DNA from: an uncultured Treponema sp. | GTDB lineage: Bacteria > Spirochaetota > Spirochaetia > Treponematales > Treponemataceae | DNA length: 62,414 bases | Direction: 5' to 3' | Assembly (NCBI GenBank): GCA_937885475.1 | Contig: CAKZZR010000211.1 | Span: forward strand, 1 to 62,414 | Part shown: piece after piece, positions 16,168 through 23,739 of the stretch | Layout of the letters: each line of letters starts with the position of its first letter | Position numbering within the stretch: the first letter of the stretch is position 1 | Position numbers and translations under genes: made by a program | Notes under the pieces: model-generated | Seen by the model: the letters and a program-made list of their open reading frames with translations, nothing else | The model's database searches: none | What the model was told of the DNA's origin: nothing

Positions 16168-16485
16168 ATGGAGCAATCATTAGAAGAGATTTTTAGAAGC
16201 AACTTACGACTTTTCAGACAAAACGCAAAGCTTTCTCAGGAAAAACTTTCCGCATTATTGGACAAGAACATCAATTATATAAATATGATAGAGGGCGGAA
16301 AAAGCATCCCGCCGCTTTCCGTTATCGAACAGATTGCAAAAATCCTGAACGTGAACCCAAGCGAATTCCTGGTGGAACACACATCCTCCGGCTATTTTGA
16401 CAAAATCGCGCTCATAAACACAGCCAGCGAGCAAATTTCGCAGAAAGCTAAGGAAGTGCTTTTGGAACTGATGAAAGATTTGTGA
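16168..16485 (+). CDS. XRE-family transcriptional regulator
   Basis: 105 residues. Residues 10-66 form a Cro/C1 helix-turn-helix domain (LRLFRQNAKLSQEKLSALLD, NYINMIEGGKSIPPLSVIEQIAKIL). The remaining 35 residues are helical (ISQKAKEVLLELMKDL) and may dimerise. It diverges from the surface-polymer operon. A palindrome overlaps its promoter and a 15-bp inverted repeat lies by the flippase start, suggesting that it regulates both itself and the operon. That link is inferred from layout. Confidence 0.8.
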   Translation: MEQSLEEIFRSNLRLFRQNAKLSQEKLSALLDKNINYINMIEGGKSIPPLSVIEQIAKILNVNPSEFLVEHTSSGYFDKIALINTASEQISQKAKEVLLELMKDL

Positions 16486-16495
16486 TGTGGAGAAT

Positions 16496-16550
16496 TTACG
16501 GGCAAGGCTGGATGAGCGGTTTTTATGCAGCCGTTGCAAAATTTACAACA
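16496..16550. repeat. 55-bp direct repeat, copy 1
   Basis: Nearly identical (53 of 55) to 17927-17981. Copy 2 contains the true 3' end of the MqsA-like gene; copy 1 lies on the far side of the DUF4143 ATPase gene with no coding role, so the gene is bracketed by a duplication of its neighbour's edge. Confidence 0.85.
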
Positions 16551-16582
16551 CGCTTTGAAAAGTCGTATCCGGATTTTTCAGC

Positions 16583-17860
16583 TCAATCCTTTAAACATCC
16601 AATCGGCACGACATAAACCCCGTCCTCACGTCGGTATGCATATTTACCTGTCCCTGTCAGAACCATCATAAAGGCAGGTTCTTTCATTTTGTTTGTATCA
16701 ATCTTTGCACAGAATGTTTTGAGGTTTTTGACACCTTCTTCTATTAGATGATCCCCACCGAGTTTTATTTCAATCAGACCGAATGAGCCGTTTCTTAAAT
16801 GGATAACTGCATCGCATTCAAGCCCGGACTTATCCCGATAATGATAAACTTCACCATCAAGACTTTCTGCATAAACTCTTAAATCACGCACATAAAGAGT
16901 TTCAAAGAAAAGTCCCATTGTATTCAAATCTTTTACAAGGTCATTTGGTCCAAGACCCAGACTTGCGGTTGCAATAGATGGATCCGTAAAGTAGCGTGTA
17001 TCAGAAGTCCTGATTGCAGTTTTGGAGCGTAGGTTCGGGTTCCAGGCCGGCATATCTTCAATAACGAAAATCTTTCGGAGAGCGTTTGTGTATGAATAAA
17101 CTGTGTCTTCGGTTAAACTTTCGGCATCATTTGCGAGAATATCATCACGAAGAACAGTGTAAGGAGTTTGTGTTCCCTGATTTCTGGCATAGGATTTCAT
17201 CAGCCTTTTTGCCCGTTCCGAATCGCGTTTTACATTATCAACGCGGGAAATATCCGTGTTTACGATTGCATCAAAATAATCGAATGCCTGATCCAAAGCA
17301 ATTTCGTTTTCCATATCAATTGCCCCGGGCCAGCCTCCACGGCAAATCAAGAATGCAAGGCGGTCTATATCATCAATTTTATTCTCTGCCAGAATCTGCT
17401 CTGGGTGTTCAAACAAAGCTTTAAGAGAGATTTCACCAGTCGACTCCCCAGACTCAAACAGCGACATAGGACGCATCTTTATCCAGGCAAATCTACCTGT
17501 GCCAGTATGAAAAATTTCATCATCATCTGGGGGAACTGCGGAACCCGTCAGAATAAACTGACCCATTCCTTTTCTGTGATCAACTTCAAAACGAACGGCA
17601 TCCCAAAGTTTTGGAGCAATCTGCCATTCATCAATCAGGCGAGGCGTATCACCCTCAAGCAGTTTAGATGGATTAATATCAGCAGCAATAAGATTTTCTT
17701 TTACATCTTCGGGCTTAGACATATATAAAATGCTTTTAGCCATCTGCTCTGCTGTCGTTGTTTTACCGCACCACTTTGGACCCTGTATAAGGACAGCCCC
17801 TTTTCCTTTTAGTTTGCGTTCAAGTGTTTTATCAGCCAGTCGCACTCTGTAATTTTCCAT
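16583..17860 (-). CDS. DUF4143-type AAA ATPase
   Basis: 425 residues. Walker A is GPKWCGKTTT (27-36) and a Walker-B-like RLIDEWQ follows, then FILTGSAVP (sensor region) and RFAWIKMRPMSLFE. The C-terminal half (FFETLYVRDLRVYAE, YHYRDKSGLECDAVI, FGLIEIKLGG) is the DUF4143 domain, which resembles nuclease folds. These ATPases are abundant in anaerobes, mobile between strains and of unknown biological role. The gene is alone, with 55-bp direct repeats on both sides, and differs from the other DUF4143 gene of the window in subfamily. Confidence 0.82.
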   Translation of the reverse strand: MENYRVRLADKTLERKLKGKGAVLIQGPKWCGKTTTAEQMAKSILYMSKPEDVKENLIAADINPSKLLEGDTPRLIDEWQIAPKLWDAVRFEVDHRKGMGQFILTGSAVPPDDDEIFHTGTGRFAWIKMRPMSLFESGESTGEISLKALFEHPEQILAENKIDDIDRLAFLICRGGWPGAIDMENEIALDQAFDYFDAIVNTDISRVDNVKRDSERAKRLMKSYARNQGTQTPYTVLRDDILANDAESLTEDTVYSYTNALRKIFVIEDMPAWNPNLRSKTAIRTSDTRYFTDPSIATASLGLGPNDLVKDLNTMGLFFETLYVRDLRVYAESLDGEVYHYRDKSGLECDAVIHLRNGSFGLIEIKLGGDHLIEEGVKNLKTFCAKIDTNKMKEPAFMMVLTGTGKYAYRREDGVYVVPIGCLKD

Positions 17861-17926
17861 ATTTTTAGTTTATACTTCATTTGGCGATTTGGCATTATTT
17901 TGCTTGGCGAAACGGCAATAAATTAA

Positions 17927-17981
17927 TTACGGGCAAGGCGAGATGAGCGGTTTTTATGCAGCCGTTGCAAAATTTACAACA
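17927..17981. repeat. 55-bp direct repeat, copy 2
   Basis: Matches 16496-16550 at 53 of 55 bases. It includes the last codons (SVVNFATAA) and stop of the MqsA-like antitoxin gene, so this is probably the original copy. Confidence 0.85.
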
Positions 17982-18181
17982 GAAAGTTCCTGGAGATGCT
18001 GTTTTGCATAGGAAATAATCTGCTCCAGCTTTTTTACGACATCGCCTGTAAATTGAATTTCATCACAAATTTCGCATTTATAGCAGGGAATATTTCTGAT
18101 AACAAGAATGCCACCGTCCAATTCAATAGCTTCTGTTGTAGTACTCTGGTATGTTTCATGAGAGCATCTGATACATTTCAT
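17954..18181 (-). CDS. MqsA-like zinc-finger antitoxin (YgiT type)
   Basis: 75 residues. Two CxxC pairs, C3-C6 (CIRC) and C33-C36 (CEIC), form the zinc-binding finger of YgiT/MqsA-type antitoxins, with IPCYKCEICDEIQFTGD between. The C-terminal helix (VVKKLEQIISYAKQ) is short, and no full helix-turn-helix follows, as in many partners of DUF4258 toxins. It overlaps the upstream DUF4258 gene by four bases. Its 3' end has been duplicated as a 55-bp repeat on the far side of the DUF4143 gene. Confidence 0.75.
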   Translation of the reverse strand: MKCIRCSHETYQSTTTEAIELDGGILVIRNIPCYKCEICDEIQFTGDVVKKLEQIISYAKQHLQELSVVNFATAA

Positions 18182-18390
18182 TTTTCAATCTCCCTTCTAG
18201 TCTTTAAATCTTTTTCCCATTTATCAGCAGTAGGAATATACGCTGTTATCAGATAAATCTTTTTCTCATTCATACTGACGACAATATGAATATATTGATT
18301 TCTAACAGAGATTCCAAGTATAAGACAACTAGGAAACGGAAAATCCCTTGGGTACTGTTCTATTATTTCTCCGTTATTGATTGCATTCAT
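18178..18390 (-). CDS. DUF4258 protein, apparently lacking its N-terminus
   Basis: 70 residues. INNGEIIEQYPRDFPFPSCLILG, KIYLITAYIPTADKWEKD and TRREI match the central and C-terminal parts of DUF4258, a family paired with MqsA-like finger proteins and thought to be toxins (stretch cited as blocks GEIIEQYP, PSCLILG and TAYIPTADKWE). The usual first 25 or so residues, with a conserved H...MxxRxI pattern, are absent: a TAA sits in frame three codons before the ATG, and it is the stop of the PIN-domain gene. The toxin is therefore probably truncated at the junction with that gene. Confidence 0.65.
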   Translation of the reverse strand: MNAINNGEIIEQYPRDFPFPSCLILGISVRNQYIHIVVSMNEKKIYLITAYIPTADKWEKDLKTRREIEK

Positions 18391-18396
18391 ATATTT

Positions 18397-18825
18397 TTAT
18401 GCTGTAAACCAATCTTCCACATGCAGAAAGTTGTTTTCTTTCATCACCTGAAAATCCGCAACATTATGGGTCACCAGAATCATTCCGTTTGAAATTGCTG
18501 TAGCCGCAATCTGAGAATCGTAGTTTGGAAGCGTTTTGCCTTCTTTTTCTGCCTGAGCCTGAATTTCTCCGCATATTCCTGCAGCAAATTTGTCGTAGGG
18601 GATGATTTCAAAACATTCTTCGTAATTTTGAATACATTTTTCAAGATAGCTTTTCCGCTTTCCTTCTGGAAGCCTTTTTACACCGCGAGTCAGTTCTTGC
18701 CACGTAACAGAAGAAATTGCACATAAATTTTTTCGTGCATCGTAAAAGTTTACAACCTGGGGATTCGGGCGTTCCTTTGAAAATTCCGAAACAATATTTG
18801 TGTCAAGTAGATAAGTTTTTCGCAT
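18397..18825 (-). CDS. PIN-domain toxin (VapC-like)
   Basis: About 142 residues from MRKTYLLDTNIVSE, preceded by a GAGGAG site; an upstream ATG at 18909 would lie inside the antitoxin gene. The four acidic positions of PIN nucleases are seen: D in LLDTNI, E in WQELTRG, D in NYDSQIAA and D in HNVADF. VapC proteins cut specific RNAs such as initiator tRNA. The antitoxin gene ends 16 bases before this start, so they are co-transcribed. Confidence 0.85.
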   Translation of the reverse strand: MRKTYLLDTNIVSEFSKERPNPQVVNFYDARKNLCAISSVTWQELTRGVKRLPEGKRKSYLEKCIQNYEECFEIIPYDKFAAGICGEIQAQAEKEGKTLPNYDSQIAATAISNGMILVTHNVADFQVMKENNFLHVEDWFTA

Positions 18826-18841
18826 TTTTTTCTCCTCAAAC

Positions 18842-19117
18842 CTATGCCCACGGATCCTTTGAATAATCAGGACATTCCCTGGACGGAGTGATGTCCAATC
18901 CTTTGTCATCTAAAACATCCGCATATTCTTTTCTAAGTTCAGCAAGCTTGTCCAATAACGATGGCTGAGCCTTTCGGTTCTCGCCATAATCCGCATAACT
19001 CATAATCACCGCCACAGGCTTGTCGTAACGGGTAAGCTCAACCACCTCGCCTTCCTCGGCAAGCTTTACAAGAGCGGAAAAATTATTACGCGCTTCGTAA
19101 ATAGAAGTCCTGCACAT
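18842..19117 (-). CDS. Phd/YefM-family antitoxin of the PIN toxin
   Basis: 91 residues from MCRTSIYEARNNFSALVKLA; AGGAGG lies just before this ATG, so the longer frame starting at 19192 is not used. The Phd/YefM N-terminal domain (EEGEVVELTRYDKPVAVIMSY) binds DNA and dimerises; the C-terminal stretch with LLDKLAELRKEYADVLDD would wrap the toxin. Adjacent to and upstream of the VapC-like gene, the usual order. Typical length. Confidence 0.83.
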   Translation of the reverse strand: MCRTSIYEARNNFSALVKLAEEGEVVELTRYDKPVAVIMSYADYGENRKAQPSLLDKLAELRKEYADVLDDKGLDITPSRECPDYSKDPWA

Positions 19118-19203
19118 AGCTACCTCCTGAAGAAACAGCTGTCGTGTTTCCTGATACAAGTAAAATATAACGCTGAATTTTATGTTAGTCAACTTAAAAT
19201 TTG

Positions 19204-19311
19204 TTAGCCAACTCTAAGAGATTCCTTGAACTGCCCCTTCGTAATGACCGTTTCTTCGCCGTTTTTGTAGCGCGTAATCTGCCAGTCGGTTCTACAGTTC
19301 AGATATATTTT
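19204..19311 (-). pseudogene. Gene fragment, C-terminal end
   Basis: A 35-codon open stretch (KIYLNCRTDWQITRYKNGEE ... ) with no start codon, ending at a TAA at 19204-19206. The composition is clearly protein-like. I cannot name the family. It fills most of the gap between the antitoxin promoter and the NlpC/P60 gene and looks like the end of a deleted gene. Confidence 0.35.
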
Positions 19312-19339
19312 TTATGCTTCGCATTTGAAATATTTCATT

Positions 19340-19900
19340 TTAATACTTCAGCCGCATTCTTCCAAACGCCTTGAACCTTGTGTCGTCTTCGGAATAATCT
19401 CGGTGGGTCACGCCATCTATATCATTTATTCCATCACCATCAGTGTCTTTCTGTGTGCTGTCGATAAAATGGATTCTGCCGCCTTCAAGTTTTTCAAACA
19501 AGGCGATATGTGTAACAGAAGAATTGTCAGGTTCACCCATAAAAATCAGATTGCCTTTCTTCAAATCAGCCTTATCAATATGTGTTGAAGCTTTCTGAAA
19601 CATATCATTCGCCGTCATGTCAGAAACCAAAAGCTGATATTTTGTGTCGACCAGAGCATATTTATAGCACATTATAACAAGGCCGGAACAATCTATTTTA
19701 ATTGAACGAACGGCATCCTGCCCACCCAACAAATATTCTGTATCTGACTGCTCATAAAGCTCCGCAAATTTATAAGCGTGTTCTGCAATTTCTGCAGGAG
19801 CATCGATTTCTGTGTAAATGCGTTCTTCCTTTGAAGCACTATCACAAGAAGTCAACACCGTTATCATAATAAAAATCAGGCAGAATCGAATTTTCATCAC
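19340..19900 (-). CDS. NlpC/P60-like lipoprotein
   Basis: 186 residues with a lipoprotein signal peptide ending VLTSC. IDCSGLVIMCYKYA gives the catalytic cysteine of NlpC/P60 cysteine peptidases, THIALFEKLEGGRIHF the histidine and following strand. Family members cut peptide links in peptidoglycan; anchored by a lipid here, it would act in the periplasm. Upstream of it lies the methyltransferase-transglutaminase gene, 11 bases away and on the same strand, so both may be transcribed together. C-terminal residues TDGDGINDIDG look like a calcium-binding loop. Confidence 0.75.
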   Translation of the reverse strand: MMKIRFCLIFIMITVLTSCDSASKEERIYTEIDAPAEIAEHAYKFAELYEQSDTEYLLGGQDAVRSIKIDCSGLVIMCYKYALVDTKYQLLVSDMTANDMFQKASTHIDKADLKKGNLIFMGEPDNSSVTHIALFEKLEGGRIHFIDSTQKDTDGDGINDIDGVTHRDYSEDDTRFKAFGRMRLKY

Positions 19901-19911
19901 TTTTCCCCTTC

Positions 19912-21102
19912 CTACATCGACTGATAATACGCCCGCATAGACTCGCTCAGGTCGTTCAGGTGCTTAAAGAATTCCGGCTTGTCCTTGCATTTTCGCATGC
20001 AGTCAATCAAACCTTTGTAAGGAGCCGTAAAATAAAGCGGAATGTCAACCTCGTGCTTAAAGTTGTCTGGCTGGTAGGCTAAAAATTCCTGTTCGGTGGA
20101 AAACTTGGCGTTCTGCCCAGGTTTGTTTCCGCGGGGATCAAGGCGAACCCATTTACCAAGCGTCTTAAAATAAACGGCGTTAAAACCGTGGGGGTAAAAG
20201 TGATTTTTTTGCTTTGCGCACAAAATCTGATAGCAAAATCCAGTTGGAATGCCAAAATTGCGTAAGATTGCCGCGTACAGATGAGCCTTAGCCATGCAAA
20301 TCCCGTGTCCGTTTTTTATCACATCGCTTGCAGAAACAGCCAGCTCCGTTCTCTTACAATCCGAGGTGTGCGGAAATTCATTCTGAACAAAATAAAACGC
20401 CTTTTCTGCCAAAAGAACTTCATCGTCCTTATACGGCTCAAACTGCTTGCAGACTGCCTGAACTTCCGGCGAATTAAAATCCACGATGTCGCTTTCTGCA
20501 AGATACATAGCCCAGTCAGGATGCGGATTTTTTTTGCTTACAGAAAGGCCGTCGCCAATCTCGTAAAAAGTCGTGGTGAATTCGGGATTTTCCTTTAGGA
20601 ACGTAACATAGCGGGCGATTTTCCGCACCATCTTAATCGTGCTGTAATTATGAGTGAGCGACTGATTTTCCACCATTCCGTGGAACGAAAGGTTGTCGGT
20701 AATTATAACCCCGCCTTCCGCAAGATTTTTCTGAAACTTAACAAAAAACTTAAGGTTCTGCGCCTTGGGCCCGTCTATAAAAATCAAATCGTACTTGTCT
20801 TTAAAATCAAACCGCGCCGCGTCTCCAAGATAAATCGTAATCCTGTCCATAAGTCCGCTTTGGCCAATATTCCTAACGGCAAGCTCATAGCGCTCAATGT
20901 CAAATTCCACCGTATCAACAAAAACCTCGTCCCCCGCACGCGCAAAATTAATCGCCGAATACCCGATGGCACTCCCAATCTCCAGAATTTTATGCACATC
21001 GTGTTCTTTTATGTAGCTCACAATAAAATTCAGGCTTGGATCCTTTATAATCGGCACGGAGTTGGTCTTTGCAAATTCCTTGATTTCTGCGGTCTGTTCC
21101 AT
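19912..21102 (-). CDS. O-methyltransferase fused to transglutaminase-like domain
   Basis: 396 residues. Residues 1-200 form a class I O-methyltransferase of the TrmR/COMT type: ILEIGSAIGYSA (SAM loop), VDTVEFDIERYELA, DLIFIDGPKAQ and GGVIITDNLSFHG. From about residue 215 (SDIVDFNSPEVQAVCKQ) a transglutaminase-like domain follows, with a Cys269-His305-Asp322 triad in GHGICMAKAHL, HGFNAVYF and RLDPRG. There is no signal peptide. TrmR methylates tRNA wobble hydroxyuridine; whether this applies here is unknown. The 5' end and start region are part of a 56-bp direct repeat. Confidence 0.8.
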   Translation of the reverse strand: MEQTAEIKEFAKTNSVPIIKDPSLNFIVSYIKEHDVHKILEIGSAIGYSAINFARAGDEVFVDTVEFDIERYELAVRNIGQSGLMDRITIYLGDAARFDFKDKYDLIFIDGPKAQNLKFFVKFQKNLAEGGVIITDNLSFHGMVENQSLTHNYSTIKMVRKIARYVTFLKENPEFTTTFYEIGDGLSVSKKNPHPDWAMYLAESDIVDFNSPEVQAVCKQFEPYKDDEVLLAEKAFYFVQNEFPHTSDCKRTELAVSASDVIKNGHGICMAKAHLYAAILRNFGIPTGFCYQILCAKQKNHFYPHGFNAVYFKTLGKWVRLDPRGNKPGQNAKFSTEQEFLAYQPDNFKHEVDIPLYFTAPYKGLIDCMRKCKDKPEFFKHLNDLSESMRAYYQSM

Positions 21103-21143
21103 ATTCTTCTATTATAATACTCAAATAATGAGAAGGGGGGAAG
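21088..21143. repeat. 56-bp direct repeat, copy A
   Basis: Covers the start codon and upstream region of the methyltransferase-transglutaminase gene. It recurs at 22063-22117 with three or four substitutions and one G more. The two copies bracket a RelE-type toxin-antitoxin pair. Confidence 0.85.
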
Positions 21144-21159
21144 ATATGATTTTGAGACG

Positions 21160-21312
21160 TTTTTAGGGCGTTCCTGCGTTCACTCACTTCGTTCGTTCTC
21201 GCAGGTCGGGCTTTTCGCACTTCGCCGTCTAACGCGGCTCATCCCTCAGGTTTCGATAAGCTCAACCTTCGGGACTGCCTGCGGCAGGTGCTACAATCCC
21301 TAACGCTAGAGA
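21160..21312. repeat. GC-rich interspersed repeat
   Basis: A stretch with several small hairpins (CCTGCG..CGCAGG, CTGCCTGCGGCAG) and TTTCGATAAGCTCAACC, a variant of the 19-bp core also found inside aspS and asnB. No gene is present in 21144-21396 apart from this; it looks like a compound intergenic repeat. Confidence 0.55.
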
Positions 21313-21396
21313 GCACTAATTCTTTTCAATTGTTGCAATAATTTTACAAGGATTACACCATGGATGATTTATTAAAATCAGGTTTAAAAAGTCTTA

Positions 21397-21726
21397 TTAA
21401 GTTTTGTCATTATCATTTAGTAAACCAATTTTTACAAACTTTTTCATAAGTTCATATATATCTTTTTTTTTATCACCATCACGACGAATTCCAACGGCAA
21501 CAACAATTACTTCAACCTCAGTTTCTTTTACCTGATAAATAATTCTATAACGCTGCCCTACAGAACGAATTGAACGATAATCCTGTAAATTTCCTTTTAA
21601 TGGTTTTCCTGCTTTTAGAGGTTCTACTTTTAAAACTTCGATTTTTTCAATTATTTGCTGCTGAGATTTGCTGTCCAATTTTGAAATAAATTCAGAAGCA
21701 ATTTGGGTTAATTTTATTGAGTACAC
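21397..21726 (-). CDS. RelE/ParE-family toxin
   Basis: 109 residues, beginning MYSIKLTQIASEFISKLD, with KPLKGNLQDYRSIRSVGQRYR and IYQVKETEVEVIVVAVGIRR, the RelE pattern in which basic and aromatic residues near the end contact mRNA on the ribosome. It overlaps the antitoxin gene by 13 bases. The C-terminal 20 residues after VGIRRDGD are longer than in most RelE proteins. Complete. Confidence 0.8.
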   Translation of the reverse strand: MYSIKLTQIASEFISKLDSKSQQQIIEKIEVLKVEPLKAGKPLKGNLQDYRSIRSVGQRYRIIYQVKETEVEVIVVAVGIRRDGDKKKDIYELMKKFVKIGLLNDNDKT

Positions 21727-21986
21727 TCCAGACCTGCCTTGAATGTATCAAAATCTATCATCTTATTTTCATTTATTTGTTGAATTCCTAGTGCAAGGTC
21801 TTTAGATAGTTGCTTGTCTGCAAGTATTTCTAAAGTTTCTTGGATACACTCATATGTATCCCAGCGCAGTAATGCAAATACCTCTTTTCCATGATTAGTA
21901 ATAGAGATTGTTTCATCATAATCCATTGTATTTTCAAGAGATGTTATTCGTTTTCTTGTTTCAGTTATTGTCATTTCAGAAATCAT
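21714..21986 (-). CDS. Phd/YefM-like antitoxin
   Basis: About 90 residues from MISEMTITETRKRITSLE, with GAGG at ribosome-binding distance; an ATG 13 codons upstream is less likely. The N-terminal region (TITETRKRITSLE, SITNHGKEVFALLRWDTYE) fits Phd/YefM; the acidic C-terminus should bind the toxin. The pair and a GC-rich repeat are the only contents between the two 55-bp direct repeats. Confidence 0.75.
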   Translation of the reverse strand: MISEMTITETRKRITSLENTMDYDETISITNHGKEVFALLRWDTYECIQETLEILADKQLSKDLALGIQQINENKMIDFDTFKAGLECTQ

Positions 21987-22062
21987 ATGAACCTCGTTAT
22001 TTTTATTGTACATTATTATGTACAAAAGTCAACAAAACAAAAAAACAAATGTATAAGAAAAG

Positions 22063-22117
22063 TGAGGTCTATTCCATATTCTTCTATTATAATACTCAAA
22101 TAATGGGAAGGGGGAAG
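22063..22117. repeat. 55-bp direct repeat, copy B
   Basis: Copy of 21088-21143. The start codon of the methyltransferase gene is present but followed by a stop after two codons (ATGGAATAG), so this is a non-coding vestige. It lies between the antitoxin promoter and the Fic gene end. Confidence 0.85.
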
Positions 22118-22132
22118 CGAGCATTACATATT

Positions 22133-23353
22133 TTAGTTCTTCAACACACTCGCAAACACATACTCCGTGCTTCGGCCTCCGGCTTCGCCCTTTAAAAGAA
22201 TCTTTGCCTGCATCAATTTTTCTATGTCGCGGCTTGCAGTGTCCTGTGAGCACTTGCAGATTTTTGCATACTTTGTTGAAGTCAATTTTCCCTCAAAACC
22301 ATCCAAAAGAAGAGTGAGTATCTTTCGCTGCCGCTCGTTTAACTTAAACTGTTCAGCATATTCCCAAAACTGCTTTCGTATGCGCCCTTGTTCTAATTCC
22401 TGAAGAACGGAATTAACCGCACGACTCATACAACCAATGTACCACAAAAGCCAATCTGTTATGTCTAAGGAATCTTGAGTTTGTGCCTTTTCCAGCTGAG
22501 CATAATAATCCTTTCGTTCCTTGCAAAGCTGAGCGCTCATTGAAAAAAGGTGGTCTGTGCGGAGAGCGGGACCATAAGAAGGAGCATTTTCTGAAACTAC
22601 CAGAACATCGGTATGAGCGTAATTATCACCGCGGCACAAAGCCATATCAGCCAGTGCACGAGCAAGACGACCGTTTCCATCTTCAAAAGGGTGAAGCGTT
22701 ACAAAATAAAGATGACTAACCGCACTCTTAAGAACGCTGTTCATGTGCATTTCAGAATCCCGATGATTAAACCAGTTGATAAAATCCTGCATTTCATGAG
22801 GAATAAGTTCTGCCGGCGGAGCTTCAAAATGAACGGTCTGATTCTTTGAATTTCCGCTTATAACACGCATAGGTCCTTCTTCGTCGGTACGAAACTCGCC
22901 TGTTCTGATATTGTAAAGACCGTTATAGCCCAGCCCATTTGCGTTTGGTGGAAAAAGCTTTGTATGCCATTCAAACAGACGATTTAAGGTAAGCGGAGAG
23001 TGACAATTATGCACGGCATCCGTTATAACCTGAACGATTCCATCTATCTTTTGGCGTGGCTTATCAAGCTGCTCCCCTTTTGCAAGAATCACATTCTCAA
23101 GGCCAAGATGACGAGCAACAGACGACCGCAAAGAATAATCACTAAGATTTTCGCCTTCTATTTCAAAAGACTTTTGTATTTCCTGCGTAAAGCGGTTAAG
23201 CGTAAAAACTGACTTTGCCTCAAAACCCATAGAAATCATCTGCCCTTCAAGAATTCCTTGATTTGTGTTCAAAAGCAAAAGCGGTTCTATGAGACTCTGT
23301 GATTCCCATGTAAAGTGAGGCCATGAACTATTCTGCCAAATATACTTAACCAT
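22133..23353 (-). CDS. Fic-domain protein (AMPylator type, DUF4172)
   Basis: 406 residues. Residues 221-229 are HPFEDGNGR, the complete Fic active motif that transfers AMP to proteins. SFEIEG at 62-67 fits the inhibitory S/T-x3-E-G/N motif on an N-terminal helix, so this is a class II Fic enzyme held off by its own helix. The first 60 residues resemble DUF4172. Residues about 345-400 (KILTLLLDGF, TSTKYAKICKCSQDTASRDIEKLMQ) form a winged helix. Cytoplasmic; target unknown. It stands alone downstream of an AT-rich region. Confidence 0.85.
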   Translation of the reverse strand: MVKYIWQNSSWPHFTWESQSLIEPLLLLNTNQGILEGQMISMGFEAKSVFTLNRFTQEIQKSFEIEGENLSDYSLRSSVARHLGLENVILAKGEQLDKPRQKIDGIVQVITDAVHNCHSPLTLNRLFEWHTKLFPPNANGLGYNGLYNIRTGEFRTDEEGPMRVISGNSKNQTVHFEAPPAELIPHEMQDFINWFNHRDSEMHMNSVLKSAVSHLYFVTLHPFEDGNGRLARALADMALCRGDNYAHTDVLVVSENAPSYGPALRTDHLFSMSAQLCKERKDYYAQLEKAQTQDSLDITDWLLWYIGCMSRAVNSVLQELEQGRIRKQFWEYAEQFKLNERQRKILTLLLDGFEGKLTSTKYAKICKCSQDTASRDIEKLMQAKILLKGEAGGRSTEYVFASVLKN

Positions 23354-23467
23354 ATCTCAAACTTATGGCATTATGCGGAGATTGTCAAGTTTTTCTCCGC
23401 ACTTTTTTATATTTTTTGCGGATTTTATGCCTATTATTCTCCGCTGATAGCCACAGGATTAAAAGAA

Positions 23468-23602
23468 ATGTTTGAAGAAATCATAAACATCGTTTTAGAC
23501 AAATTATCAGACATTGAAAAGTACAATGTAAAATTACTTCTTGAAGAAGAAAAAACAGGATACTTTGCCAAATGTATTTGGATAAAATCTGGAAATAATT
23601 AA
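23468..23602 (+). CDS. Possible 44-residue protein
   Basis: An ATG frame beginning MFEEIINIVLDKLSDIEKYN and ending KSGNN, followed directly by a terminator. It is AAGAA-preceded only, so translation is uncertain. The helical, lysine-rich composition is plausible for a real small protein. It is the only reading frame in 23354-23739. Confidence 0.35.
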   Translation: MFEEIINIVLDKLSDIEKYNVKLLLEEEKTGYFAKCIWIKSGNN

Positions 23603-23615
23603 AAACTTAAACCAT

Positions 23616-23656
23616 AAAAAAGCCAGTCCAACAAACCGTTAGACTGGCTTCTTTTA
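23616..23656. terminator. Bidirectional terminator-like hairpin
   Basis: AGCCAGTC (23621-23628) pairs with GACTGGCT (23642-23649), extended by AAC/GTT, with A- and T-runs on both sides (CTTCTTTT on plus, six T on minus). It would end the small ORF and aspS transcripts, which converge here. Confidence 0.75.
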
Positions 23657-23661
23657 CTATT

Positions 23662-23700
23662 CGGTCATTTCGAGAAACTCAATGACCGATTTTTTTTTTA
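23662..23700 (+). terminator. Terminator-like hairpin with T-run
   Basis: CGGTCATT (23662-23669) pairs with AATGACCG (23681-23688) and is followed by ten T. The loop contains TTTCGAGAAACTCAA, a variant of the short repeat found elsewhere in this window. Confidence 0.65.
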
Positions 23701-23739
23701 ATCTAGTAATTTCGACAAGCTCAACCATCGATTTTTTCC

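Noticed and set aside
16496..17981. Insertion sequence with terminal repeats
   Set aside because: Repeats are direct, 55 bp long and derived from a neighbour gene; no transposase is present.
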